Positions 17,845 to 26,955 of a stretch of 64,000 nt of DNA are shown piece by piece. The stretch is from Verrucomicrobiia bacterium (lineage in GTDB: Bacteria; Verrucomicrobiota; Verrucomicrobiia; Limisphaerales; CAIMTB01). A model generated the notes under the pieces. That model worked only from the letters and a program-made list of their open reading frames with translations. It did not search any database and was not told the origin of the DNA. The stretch's first letter is position 1, and each line of letters begins with the position of its first letter. The translations under genes were made by a program, and so were the position numbers. Where the stretch lies: the NCBI GenBank assembly GCA_019634625.1, contig JAHCBA010000003.1, positions 224,804-288,803 on the forward strand, read 5' to 3'.

Positions 17845-18762
17845 ATGACGACCGGCTACCTGATCGACATGGACGGGGTGATATACCGGGAGAACCAGCT
17901 CATTGACGGCGCGGAGGAATTTGTGCGCGTCCTGCTGGCGACCGGGACTCCGTTCCTGTTTCTCACCAACAATTCCGCGCCGACCGGGGAGGACCTGACG
18001 GTGCGGCTGCGGCACCTGGGAATCCACGGACTGACGCCGAAGCACTTCTACACCTCGGCGATGAACACCGCGGATTTTCTGAGCGAGACGCACCCGAACT
18101 GCACGGCGTTCGTGGTGGGCGAAGGAGGGCTGACGGCGGCCTTGCATGAGCGACGGATCGCCAACGACGCGATCCATCCCAACTACGTGGTGGTCGGGGA
18201 AGGGGCACCGACCTCGGAGAAGCTGACCAAGGCGCATGAACTGATCGAGAAGGGGGCGCGACTGGTCGCGACCAACCCGGACAACTGGTGCCCGGTGGCC
18301 CGGCAGAAGACGCGGCCCGGCGCCGGGGCGCTGGGGGCCTTTCTTGAAGCCAGCACCGGGCGGCGCGCCTACTACCTGGGCAAACCCAACGGCTACATGT
18401 TCCACCAGGCGCGGCGACGGTTGCGGGAGGGTGCGCTGAACAAGGTGGAAGAGGTGGTGATGATCGGGGATACCATGGAGACCGACATCCGCGGGGCCGT
18501 GGAGGCCGGTTTGTTGGGCTACCTGGTGCTGACGGGGTCCACCCAGCTCGAGGACGTGGGCGACTACGTCTATCAGCCCAGCCGCATCCTCCAGAGCGTC
18601 GCCGAGCTGATTGAGGAAGTCCGAACCGGCCAGCCTGCGGCCGGATCCGACAGCCCGTACTTCAGCCACTCCAAGAACGGCGGCCACAAGCAGGGAAACC
18701 GGCATCAGACGGACATTCTGGCCCTGCACAAGCCGCGTCCGCGCCCTGCGATGACCAAGTGA
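17845..18762 (+). CDS. HAD-superfamily IIA phosphatase, NagD-like
   Basis: 305 residues from ATG at 17845, preceded by AGAGAGGAG at good spacing. HAD motif I is D-M-D-G (Asp8 and Asp10), motif II FLTNNS, and motif III/IV GDTMETDIRGAVEAG; the conserved GKPNGYMF phrase marks the NagD/4-nitrophenylphosphatase subfamily (HAD-IIA), which dephosphorylates nucleotides and other small metabolites. It carries a C-terminal extension of about 45 residues (from GQPAAGSDSPYF), longer than NagD, ending in a basic tail. It is alone, about 225 bases from the peptidase upstream. Confidence 0.88.
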   Translation: MTTGYLIDMDGVIYRENQLIDGAEEFVRVLLATGTPFLFLTNNSAPTGEDLTVRLRHLGIHGLTPKHFYTSAMNTADFLSETHPNCTAFVVGEGGLTAALHERRIANDAIHPNYVVVGEGAPTSEKLTKAHELIEKGARLVATNPDNWCPVARQKTRPGAGALGAFLEASTGRRAYYLGKPNGYMFHQARRRLREGALNKVEEVVMIGDTMETDIRGAVEAGLLGYLVLTGSTQLEDVGDYVYQPSRILQSVAELIEEVRTGQPAAGSDSPYFSHSKNGGHKQGNRHQTDILALHKPRPRPAMTK

Positions 18763-19019
18763 GATGCGGGTGTTCGGGTGGAGAGGGGATGACGTTGGAG
18801 TGGGGGTTGCGTGAGAGCTGCGGGCGCGGGGGCACTGGACCCGAGCTGGGTCAGGGTCTCATGGTGCTGCCGGATCGGAGGGTTCCACCTGCGGCATTCA
18901 GGGCTGCGGAGGCCCAGGCAACCGGGTTTCATGGGCGGCGAAGACGGGGTCCGAACGGGACCCCGAACGGTTGACCTGCCTGTTTTTCTCGCGGAGGATG
19001 CCGGGGTTTTGGTGCCGCA

Positions 19020-20774
19020 ATGCGTGTCGTTATGACAAGATCCGCTTCTTTTCGCCGGGGTTGGTTGGCTGGTTGGATGGGGTTGTCGCTTGGCCTCCAG
19101 GCGGCGGAGCCCGTGGATTTCAACCGGCAGATCAGGCCGATATTCGAGGCCAACTGCATCATTTGCCATGGGGACGAGCGTCCGAAGGGGCGGTTTCGGA
19201 TGAACACGCTGGAGGGGAATCTGGAGGGGGGGGATTACGGGGTGGGGCTGGTACCCGGGAAGCCGGAGGAGAGTCCGATCTACACGAGCACGATCCTGGC
19301 GGCGGACCATGTGGATTTGATGCCGCCGCCGGCGCAGGGGGGGCCGATGCCGAAGGAGATCACCGATGTGCTCAAGCAGTGGATTGCCGAGGGGGCGAAG
19401 TGGCCGGAGGGGTTGAAGATCGGGCAGGTGCAGCGGATCGACTTCGTGCGCGACGTCCAGCCGATCCTGGAGTTCCACTGTGTGGCGTGTCATCGGGAGG
19501 GTGAGGCCAAGGGACGGCTGCGGCTGGACAACAAGAAGGATGCGTTCACGACCGGCGAGTACACGGGACCGACGCTGGTGCCGTTCCATCCGGAGAAGAG
19601 TTCCTCGTACACGACGACGATCCTGCCGGCCGATCATATTGACCTGATGCCGCCGGCCAACCGGGACGGTCCGTTGCCCAGGGAGAAGACGGAAATACTG
19701 CGGCTGTGGATCGAGCAGGGGGCGCCCTGGCCGGATGGCATTGTGCTGACTCCGAAGAAGGCGGAGGAGGCTGGGGGCGACGAGGCGGCGACGGTTCGGG
19801 CCATTCACGAGCACATCGTGAAGACGACACGGGAAACCGCGGCGGCGGAGATGAGGAAGTACACGGAGGCCATACCGGGAATGGACGTGTCGTTCACGAT
19901 GGTGCCGATTCCCGGGGGGGAATTCACCATGGGCAGCCGGGCGGGGGAGACGGGGCGGCAGGACGACGAGGGGCCGGCGGTGCGGGTGAGGATCTCGCCC
20001 TTCTGGATGGGGCAGCACGAGGTGACCTGGAACGAGTACGAGCTGTTCATGAGGCGGGAGATCGAGATGGACCTGCGCGAGCGCCAGGGGGTGGAGATGG
20101 CGGTGGATGCCATTTCGGATGCGGTGAGCCGGCCGACGAAGCCGTATGTGGAGATGAGCTTTGGGATGGGGAAGGACGGATATCCGGCGATTTCGATGAC
20201 GCAGCATGCGGCGAACAAGTACTGCCAGTGGTTGAGCGCGCGGACGGGACATTTCTACCGGTTGCCCACCGAGGCGGAATGGGAGTATGCGTGCCGGGCG
20301 GGCACGACGACGGCGTATTCGTTCGGGGACGATCCGGCGGGGTTGGACGAGCACGCCTGGTGGGGAGGCAACAGCGACTGGAAGTACCAGCAGGTGGGGC
20401 AGAAGAAGCCGAATCCGTGGGGTCTTCACGACATGCACGGGAACGTCATCGAGTGGTGTCTGGACCAGTACGATGCGGACTGGTTCAAGCGGCATGCGGG
20501 GCAGGTGCTGGAGGATCCATGGAACCGGTCGACCAAGCCGTATCCGCACTCGGCGCGGGGCGGATCGTGGGACGACGAGGATCCGGCGATGCTGCGGAGT
20601 GCGGCGCGGCGGGCCTCGAACCGGTCGTGGAAAATGCAGGATCCGCAATTGCCGAAGAGCATCTGGTACCACACCGATGCGCAGTTCCTGGGGTTCCGGG
20701 TGGTGCGACCGCTGAAGGTGCCGAGCGCGGAGGAGATGGAGGCCTACTGGAACAACGGGGTGGAGAAGGATTGA
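19020..20774 (+). CDS. Fusion of two Planctomycete-type cytochrome c domains and an FGE/SUMF1-like domain lacking the redox cysteines
   Basis: 584 residues with a probable signal peptide (residues 1-29). Two PSCyt1-like domains carry haem-binding CIICH (46-50) and CVACH (154-158), each followed by the characteristic HVDLMPP/HIDLMPP phrase. From about residue 293 a formylglycine-generating-enzyme (SUMF1) domain begins (MVPIPGGEFTMGS), with RLPTEAEWEYACRAG and GNVIEWC. In true FGEs the RGGS block is followed by the copper-binding Cys pair and the domain ends in GFRC; here RGGSWDDEDP and GFRVV show no cysteines at these places. It is therefore unlikely to make formylglycine, although a sulfatase lies at 25-27 kb. 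Role unknown, exported. Confidence 0.85.
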   Translation: MRVVMTRSASFRRGWLAGWMGLSLGLQAAEPVDFNRQIRPIFEANCIICHGDERPKGRFRMNTLEGNLEGGDYGVGLVPGKPEESPIYTSTILAADHVDLMPPPAQGGPMPKEITDVLKQWIAEGAKWPEGLKIGQVQRIDFVRDVQPILEFHCVACHREGEAKGRLRLDNKKDAFTTGEYTGPTLVPFHPEKSSSYTTTILPADHIDLMPPANRDGPLPREKTEILRLWIEQGAPWPDGIVLTPKKAEEAGGDEAATVRAIHEHIVKTTRETAAAEMRKYTEAIPGMDVSFTMVPIPGGEFTMGSRAGETGRQDDEGPAVRVRISPFWMGQHEVTWNEYELFMRREIEMDLRERQGVEMAVDAISDAVSRPTKPYVEMSFGMGKDGYPAISMTQHAANKYCQWLSARTGHFYRLPTEAEWEYACRAGTTTAYSFGDDPAGLDEHAWWGGNSDWKYQQVGQKKPNPWGLHDMHGNVIEWCLDQYDADWFKRHAGQVLEDPWNRSTKPYPHSARGGSWDDEDPAMLRSAARRASNRSWKMQDPQLPKSIWYHTDAQFLGFRVVRPLKVPSAEEMEAYWNNGVEKD

Positions 20775-20838
20775 AAGCGCGGCGGGACGGGCTGCCGGCT
20801 TTCCTGCCGGCTTTCCCGCGACGGGGCGCGCGGGTAGG

Positions 20839-23424
20839 GTGACGGGCGTGTCTGTGCAAGCGGCCGAAGCGAGACCGGCGATCGAACGGGAGCCGGGGGG
20901 CGGTTCTCCGATGCCGGACGGGCTGGCGTACCGGCCATCCGAGGGGGTGTACGACGAGCTGATGACCGTCTCGGGGGCGGTGCGGCCGGCGTATGAAACG
21001 CTGGTGCGGGAAATGGGCGAGCTGGGGGGGGAGGAGCGGCGGCGGCGGTACGAGACGGCGCGACGGATCATTCTCGAGCAGGGGATTGCCTACAACGTGT
21101 ACGGGGATGCCTTGGGCATGGAGCGTCCCTGGGCCTTGGATCCGCTGCCCTTCATCATCTCGGCGGAGGAGTGGGGGATCATCGAGGCGGGATTGATCCA
21201 GCGGGCCACGCTGCTGAACCGGATCCTGGCCGACAGCTACGGGGTGCAGGATCTGGTGCGACGGGGGGGATTGCCGCCGGCGATGCTGTTTGCCCAGCCG
21301 GAGTTTCTTCGACCGTGTCATGGCTACCGGCCCACGGACGGGGTGTTTCTGCGGTTGTACGCGGCGGACGTGGCACGATCGCCGGACGGGCAATGGTGGG
21401 TGGTATCGGACCGGACCCAGATACCGACCGGGGCGGGGTATGCGCTGGCGAACCGGCTGGTGACGGCGCGGGTGTTGCCGGAGGCGTTCCGGGCGTGCGG
21501 GGTGCACCGGCTGGCTCCGTTTTTCCGGGCGATGCTGGCGATGCTGGCGGGATTGTCACCGCGGCGGACGGACGAGCCGAGGGTGGTGATGCTGACGCCG
21601 GGGCCGTACAACGAGACGTATTTCGAACAGGCGTGGCTGGCCCGGTACCTTGGCTATCCGCTGGTGGAAGGGCAGGATCTGACGGTACGGGACGACCGGG
21701 TCTGGCTGAAGACGTTGAGCGGGCTGGAGCCGGTGGATGTGGTGGTGCGCCGGGTGGATGACGACTGGTGTGATCCGCTGGAACTGCGGAGCGACTCGAC
21801 GCTGGGAGTTCCCGGCCTGGTCGGGGCGGTAAGGGCGGGGACGGTGGTGGTGGCGAACGCGTTGGGGTCGGGGTTGGTGCAGAGCCCGGCGATGATGGCG
21901 TTTCTGCCGGGATTGTGCCGGCAGCTTCTGGATGAGGACCTGCGGATGCCCTCGGTGGCGACGTGGTGGTGCGGCCAGGAGGCGGAGCGGCGGTATGTGC
22001 TGGAGCACCTGGAGGGGCTCACGGTGCGGCCGGCATTTCGCGGGGGACCGGCGGCGTTGGAATGGACGGGGTCCGGCACGGAGGCGGAGCGGGAGGCGCT
22101 GCGACGGCGGCTGGCGTTTCAGCCGCATGCGTACGTGGCTCAGGAGCGGGTGAACCTTTCGACGGCGCCGTCGTGGGACGGGGAACGGTTGACGGCCTGT
22201 CCGGTGGCGGTGCGGGTGTATCTGGTGGCGAGCGGGGGGAGTTACCTGGCGATGCCTGGGGGGTTGACGCGGGTTTCGCCGGATCCGACGGCGCGGTTTG
22301 TGTCGATGCAGCGCGGGGGATCGAGCAAGGACACGTGGGTGCTGGCGGACGGGCCGGTGGACGAGGTGAGCCTGCTGCACGGGGGCGGGCAGGCGGTGGA
22401 ACTGCGCCGGGTGGGGAACAACCTGCCCAGCCGGCTGGCCGACAATTTTTTCTGGCTGGGGAGGTATGCGGAGCGGGCGGATGCGACGGCCCGGCTGTTG
22501 CGGGGCACGCTGGTGCGGTTCAGTCCGGAGAACAGCGGCAGTGCGATGCCCCTGCTGGAGCCGCTGCTGGATGCGTTGTCGGGCCAGGGACAATTGGCGG
22601 GACTGTCGGAGCGTCCGGAGTGGCGGACGCAACCGGAGGCGCTTGAGGCGGAGCTGCTGGCGGCGATGTTTGATCCGGACCGCAAGGGGAGTCTGCGGCG
22701 TTTGGCGGACCAGTTGCAGCATCTGGCGATGCTGGTGCGGGACCGGACGTCGAACGACATGTGGCGGGTGCTGAGCGCGGTGAACGACCGATTGACGCTG
22801 CCGGAGGGGGGGCCGGTGGTCCTGGCGGGGGACGCGGTCGGGGTATTGAACCAGACCATTGTGGGGCTGGCATCGTTTCATGGGCTGGCGCGGGAGAACA
22901 TGACGCGGGCGCAGGGATGGCGATTTCTCGACATGGGGGTGCGGATCGAGCGGTGCATCTATCTGGCGGCGTTTCTGGAAGGGGTGTTGCGATCGCCGGA
23001 GGCGGACAATCCGAGCGTGCTGGAGGCGGTGCTGGAGGTGGCGGACAACACGTTGACCTACCGGTCGCGGTACAACCTGTTGCCGGACATTGGGGCGGTG
23101 TTCGATCTGATCCTGCTGGACGACACGAATCCGCGGTCGCTGCTCTTCCAGATGAACCAGCTTGCCAAGCATCTGGACCGGCTTCCGCGGGAGCGCCAGT
23201 GCGCGCTGCCGAGTCCGGCTTTGCGATTGCTGATCGAGTGCCTGACGCGGGTCCGGCTGGTGGATCCGCGTCCGCTGTCGGCGATGAAGGCTGGCTGGTC
23301 CGGGAGCGAGGTGGGGGAACTGGTGCGAAGGGTGCTGGCGGATCTGCCGCGGCTATCCGAAGCCATTTCGGTGAGCTACTTCGCGCACTCGACGTATTCG
23401 CGAACGCGGGGGGCGGCGGGATGA
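20839..23424 (+). CDS. Circularly permuted ATP-grasp protein fused to an alpha-E domain
   Basis: 861 residues. Residues 30-500 form a circularly permuted ATP-grasp domain (families formerly DUF404/DUF407), with GIAYNVYGD, RPCHGYRPTDG and VSDRTQIPTGAGYAL visible. From about residue 540 (LPSRLADNFFWLGRYAERAD) an all-helical alpha-E domain (formerly DUF403) runs to the end, closing with YFAHSTYSR. In many bacteria these two domains are separate genes; here they are fused. They are predicted to form peptide bonds or modify proteins, usually next to a transglutaminase, as here (ATGA overlap). Biochemistry is unsettled. GTG at 20839 is the start used; ATG at 20911 is possible. Confidence 0.9.
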   Translation: MTGVSVQAAEARPAIEREPGGGSPMPDGLAYRPSEGVYDELMTVSGAVRPAYETLVREMGELGGEERRRRYETARRIILEQGIAYNVYGDALGMERPWALDPLPFIISAEEWGIIEAGLIQRATLLNRILADSYGVQDLVRRGGLPPAMLFAQPEFLRPCHGYRPTDGVFLRLYAADVARSPDGQWWVVSDRTQIPTGAGYALANRLVTARVLPEAFRACGVHRLAPFFRAMLAMLAGLSPRRTDEPRVVMLTPGPYNETYFEQAWLARYLGYPLVEGQDLTVRDDRVWLKTLSGLEPVDVVVRRVDDDWCDPLELRSDSTLGVPGLVGAVRAGTVVVANALGSGLVQSPAMMAFLPGLCRQLLDEDLRMPSVATWWCGQEAERRYVLEHLEGLTVRPAFRGGPAALEWTGSGTEAEREALRRRLAFQPHAYVAQERVNLSTAPSWDGERLTACPVAVRVYLVASGGSYLAMPGGLTRVSPDPTARFVSMQRGGSSKDTWVLADGPVDEVSLLHGGGQAVELRRVGNNLPSRLADNFFWLGRYAERADATARLLRGTLVRFSPENSGSAMPLLEPLLDALSGQGQLAGLSERPEWRTQPEALEAELLAAMFDPDRKGSLRRLADQLQHLAMLVRDRTSNDMWRVLSAVNDRLTLPEGGPVVLAGDAVGVLNQTIVGLASFHGLARENMTRAQGWRFLDMGVRIERCIYLAAFLEGVLRSPEADNPSVLEAVLEVADNTLTYRSRYNLLPDIGAVFDLILLDDTNPRSLLFQMNQLAKHLDRLPRERQCALPSPALRLLIECLTRVRLVDPRPLSAMKAGWSGSEVGELVRRVLADLPRLSEAISVSYFAHSTYSRTRGAAG

Positions 23425-24293
23425 ACTACCGGGTGACACACCAGACGGTTTACGAATACGAGCACCCGGTGTCGGTGTCGCACCATGCCGCCCGGGTGCA
23501 GCCGCGGTCCACGGCGGCCCAACGGACGGACGGGTGGCGTCTGGACATCGTTCCGACGCCGGCGGTGCGGACGACGCGGACGGATTATTTTGGGAACCGG
23601 GTTTGTTTCTTCACGATTCAGGAGCTGCACCGGGGATTGGAGATTGTGGCGGAGAGCGAGGTGCGGTTGACGCCTCCGGTGTTGCCGGAGCCGGGGAAGA
23701 GCCCGCCGTGGGAGGAGGTGGCGGCGGCCCTTCGGGAACCGGGGTCGAAGGAGGTGCTGGAGGCTCAGCAATTCGCCTTTGAATCGCCCCATGTCCGGCC
23801 GTCCCCCGAGCTGGCGGAACTGGCGGCGGCGAGTTTTGTGGCGGGCCGGCCGCTGCTGGCGGCGATGGTGGATTTCAACCGGCGGATCCACCGCGAGTTC
23901 ACGTTTGATCCGGAGGCCACGACGGTGGCGACGCCGGTGGAGACGGTGCTGAGGGAGCGGCGCGGGGTATGCCAGGATTTCACGCATCTCGCGTTGGGGG
24001 GACTGCGGTCGCTGGGGCTGGCGGCGCGGTACGTGAGCGGCTATTTGCGGACCTACCGGACGGGAGGGGGTCCGGACCTGGTGGGGGCGGATGCCTCCCA
24101 CGCATGGCTTTCGGTGTTTTGTCCGCGGCATGGGTGGGTGGATTTTGACCCGACCAACGACTTGATGCCGGCGGCCGAACACATTGCGGTGGCATTCGGG
24201 CGGGATTTCTCGGATGTGAGTCCGGTGACCGGAATGATTGTGGGCGGGGGGGAACACACGATTCGCGTTGCGGTGGCGGTGGAGCCGGTGTGA
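23421..24293 (+). CDS. Transglutaminase-like protein with N-terminal beta domain
   Basis: 290 residues, coupled to the ATP-grasp/alpha-E gene by an ATGA overlap. The N-terminal ~85 residues (YRVTHQTVYEYEHPVSVS) are the Bact_transglu_N domain. The transglutaminase core shows the catalytic triad: Cys184 in RRGVCQDFTH, His227 in DASHAWL and Asp241 in DFDPTND. Enzymes of this fold act as proteases, amidases or crosslinking enzymes; this subgroup is consistently linked to ATP-grasp/alpha-E proteins and sometimes to Anbu-type hydrolases, none of which is seen here. No signal peptide, so cytoplasmic. Confidence 0.92.
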   Translation: MNYRVTHQTVYEYEHPVSVSHHAARVQPRSTAAQRTDGWRLDIVPTPAVRTTRTDYFGNRVCFFTIQELHRGLEIVAESEVRLTPPVLPEPGKSPPWEEVAAALREPGSKEVLEAQQFAFESPHVRPSPELAELAAASFVAGRPLLAAMVDFNRRIHREFTFDPEATTVATPVETVLRERRGVCQDFTHLALGGLRSLGLAARYVSGYLRTYRTGGGPDLVGADASHAWLSVFCPRHGWVDFDPTNDLMPAAEHIAVAFGRDFSDVSPVTGMIVGGGEHTIRVAVAVEPV

Positions 24294-24397
24294 GGCGTCC
24301 AGTGGGGTGCGTTCGACGGCATCGCTCCCCTGAACGCCTGCTTGGAGCCTACAGGTTTCATACCCCGTGGTGGCTGCCGTTCGTGGCGACTGACCGG

Positions 24398-25075
24398 TCA
24401 GGGGCGGGACACCCAGGGATTGCGTCGGAGATGGAAACGGAGCAGGCGGCGGGCCCAAGGGCCGGCGTAGTCCACGCCGATGCGGCGGCTGCGAACGATG
24501 GACAGGGGGGTGGGACTGACTGGTTCTACGAGGAAGAGGGAATCTCCGAGGAGATCGGTTCCATCGAGGGAGCGATCGACGTCGAGGGCCCGGCAGAGCA
24601 GGCCGGGGCCGCGGGGATTGCCGGGCAGGTCGCGGACGGGTTCGAGGGCACGAAGGAGAACGGCTGCGCCGTGGCCCTCGGGTTCGGTCACCACGTTCAG
24701 GCAATGGTGGAGGCCGTAGATGAGGTACACGTAGGCATGGCCCGGGGGACCGAACATCGAGCGGTTCCGGGGGGTGAGACCGCGGGACGAGTGGGAAGCG
24801 CGGTCATGGGGGCCGAGGTAGGCCTCGGTTTCGACAATGCGGCCGATTCGGAAGGAGCCATGGATGGGCCGGACGATCCAGTGTCCGAGGAGGTCACGGG
24901 CGACCTGGGCGGTGTTGCGCTCGAAGAAGGAGCGGGGCAGGCGGCGGAAGGGGAATGGGGAGGCGGGAATGCCGGACGGGAATGGGTTGGGAACCGGGTG
25001 GGGATCCGGATCAACGGGCCGGGGCGGTTTCGGTGGCAGCTTCGAGGCTGAAGCGGATGAACATGGCGATGTCAT
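24398..25075 (-). CDS. mpg: 3-methyladenine DNA glycosylase (AAG/Mpg family)
   Basis: Base-excision repair enzyme that removes alkylated purines. The core RIVETEAYLG, in which the second Glu is the catalytic residue, PRNRSMFGPPGHAYVYLIYG and GPGLLCRAL closely match human AAG. The first recognisable family residues (RSFFERNTAQVARDLLG) lie about 85 codons into the open frame and no ATG or GTG is found near them. The nearest upstream start is ATG at 25075, which overlaps the end of the sulfatase gene by 65 bases and adds a Pro-rich leader. The exact start is therefore uncertain. 225 residues with this start. Confidence 0.9.
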   Translation of the reverse strand: MTSPCSSASASKLPPKPPRPVDPDPHPVPNPFPSGIPASPFPFRRLPRSFFERNTAQVARDLLGHWIVRPIHGSFRIGRIVETEAYLGPHDRASHSSRGLTPRNRSMFGPPGHAYVYLIYGLHHCLNVVTEPEGHGAAVLLRALEPVRDLPGNPRGPGLLCRALDVDRSLDGTDLLGDSLFLVEPVSPTPLSIVRSRRIGVDYAGPWARRLLRFHLRRNPWVSRP

Positions 25076-26951
25076 CGGTCGGGGGTTGAGCGCGGGCGCG
25101 TTCCAGGGCGGCTTGCAGGTCGGGGAGGAGGGGAAAGGCGCGTTCGCCAAGGAGTTCGGCGGCGCGGGAGGCATGCAGGACGACTTCCGGCATGGGGTGG
25201 GTCAGGGCCTGGCGGAGGGACTCGAAGGCTTCGGGGATCGGAGTCTGGGTCAGGAGGGCGGCGGCGAGTTCGATGCGCACCGTTGGGGACGGGTCGCCCA
25301 ATCGTTGGCGCAGGGTGGCGAGGGTGGAGGGAGGGAGGGCGCGGTCGAGCGCGGTGGCGTGCAACCCGACGGCCGCCCAGTAACGGAGTCCGTCGTGGGG
25401 ATGGTCCAGCCAGGCGAGTTGTTGGGGCGGGGCGTCCGGCTGTCCGACGTGGTCCGCTGCCTCGATGAGCTGTTCGAGGGGATAGTCCGTGGGGTCGCGG
25501 GCCAGGTCGCGTGGGGTGCGATCGGAGGTGAGGCGATCCCAGACCTGGGGTTCGGTGAGGAAGCCGGCGTCGCGGGTTTCGAGGATCCAGCGGCGGAGGA
25601 CGGCACGGGACAAGGTCAGGCGGTCCTGATGTTCGGGGCGGTGCGCGAGGTTATGGAGTTGGTAGGGGTCGGCGTGGGTGTCGTAGAGTTCTTCGCGGGG
25701 TCGGCGGGGTGCGGCGTAGGTCAGGGGTTTGGGCCCCAATTGGCCGGCGGCGGCGAGGCGGCGGAGTTCCTGGCGGAAGGTGGAACCATCCGAGAACCGT
25801 TCGGGCGGCATCCACGAGAGGTGGGGCATGAAGTTGCGGATATACAGCCAGCGGTCATCGCGCACGGAGCGGGCCAGGTCGAAGGCCTCGTCCACGCGGT
25901 CGCGAGCGCCGAAGACGTGGGAGCGAGGGGGGTGGGGGACGGGGCCGAGGAAGGGCACGCCCTGCATGGCGGGCGGCACGGGAACACCACACAGGCTGAG
26001 CACGGACGGCGCGAAGTCCACGAAGCTCACCAGCCGGTCGGTGGTGCTTCCGGGCGGGGCGGGGGCGAATGGGTTCCAGGGTTTCGGGAAGGCGATGAGG
26101 AGCGGGACCCGCATGCCGGAGTCGTGGAGGACCCGTTTACCGCGGGGCATGCCCATGCCATGGTCGCCGAAGAAGAAGACGATGGTGTCTTGAGCGAGGC
26201 CATCGGCTTCGAGTTGGTCGAGCAGTTCACCCACCTGCTGGTCCATCCGGGTGATGCAGTCGTGGTATCGGGCCCAGGCGCGGCGCGCCTCGGGGGTGTC
26301 GGGGTAGAAGGGCGGCAATTGAGCGGTGGCCGGGTTATGGCGGTCGTGGGGGGAGAGTTGGGAGCCGATTTCCCGTTCGAACTCCTCATGGGACCAGACG
26401 CCGGTGCGGGACTGATGGGTGGTCATGAGGTTGAAGACCGCGAAGAAGGGCTGTCCGGGTTGGCGCTGGCGCCAGTGGGCGCGGGGCGAACTGTCATGCC
26501 ATGCGTCGGCGATGAAGGCGGCCTCGTCGCGAAGGTTGTAGTCGGTCTTGACGTTATTGGCGCAGTAGTAGCCCGCCTCGCGGAGGCGGGCGGGGAAGCC
26601 GCGGATGTCGGGTCCCACCGGGAACTGGGAACGGAGGCGTTGGGTGCCCAGGGAGGTGGCGTAGAGGCCGGTGATCAGGGTGGAACGGGCCGGGGAACAC
26701 ACCGGGGCAGTGGCGAAGGCGCGGTCGTAGCGCACGGCGCGGGCGGCGAGGCGGTCCAGGCGTGGGGTCCTGGCCGAGGCATCTCCATAGCAGCCCAGGT
26801 GTGGGCTGAGATCCTCGGCGGTGATCCAGAGGATGTTCGGGCGGGCGGGCGGATTCGTGGCGGCAGGGGCGGCTCCGGGGAGCGCTCCTGCCAGGATGGC
26901 AGCGAAGACGGCCACGAGGCGGTGCAGGGCAGCAGGGGGAGCGAGGCGCAT
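25011..26951 (-). CDS. Exported arylsulfatase-family protein with C-terminal HEAT-like repeats
   Basis: 646 residues; signal peptide at 1-31. The sulfatase signature C-S-P-A-R at residues 85-89 (VCSPARSTLITG) supplies the Cys that is converted to formylglycine; metal ligands appear as ITAEDLSPH near the start and FFGDHGMGMPRGK in the middle. After about residue 490 the sequence turns into helical repeats (LRQRLGDPSPTVRIELAAALL, LRQALTHPMPEVVLHASRAAELLG), a HEAT-like module also seen in other PVC sulfatases. Substrate probably a sulfated polysaccharide, but unknown. It starts 4 bases after the end of the ADP-ribosylglycohydrolase-like gene, so the two are likely co-transcribed. Confidence 0.92.
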   Translation of the reverse strand: MRLAPPAALHRLVAVFAAILAGALPGAAPAATNPPARPNILWITAEDLSPHLGCYGDASARTPRLDRLAARAVRYDRAFATAPVCSPARSTLITGLYATSLGTQRLRSQFPVGPDIRGFPARLREAGYYCANNVKTDYNLRDEAAFIADAWHDSSPRAHWRQRQPGQPFFAVFNLMTTHQSRTGVWSHEEFEREIGSQLSPHDRHNPATAQLPPFYPDTPEARRAWARYHDCITRMDQQVGELLDQLEADGLAQDTIVFFFGDHGMGMPRGKRVLHDSGMRVPLLIAFPKPWNPFAPAPPGSTTDRLVSFVDFAPSVLSLCGVPVPPAMQGVPFLGPVPHPPRSHVFGARDRVDEAFDLARSVRDDRWLYIRNFMPHLSWMPPERFSDGSTFRQELRRLAAAGQLGPKPLTYAAPRRPREELYDTHADPYQLHNLAHRPEHQDRLTLSRAVLRRWILETRDAGFLTEPQVWDRLTSDRTPRDLARDPTDYPLEQLIEAADHVGQPDAPPQQLAWLDHPHDGLRYWAAVGLHATALDRALPPSTLATLRQRLGDPSPTVRIELAAALLTQTPIPEAFESLRQALTHPMPEVVLHASRAAELLGERAFPLLPDLQAALERARAQPPTDDIAMFIRFSLEAATETAPAR

Positions 26952-26955
26952 GAGG

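Noticed and set aside
19020..20774. Genuine formylglycine-generating enzyme for the sulfatase at 25 kb
   Set aside because: The redox-active cysteine pair and the terminal GFRC cysteine are missing from the domain.
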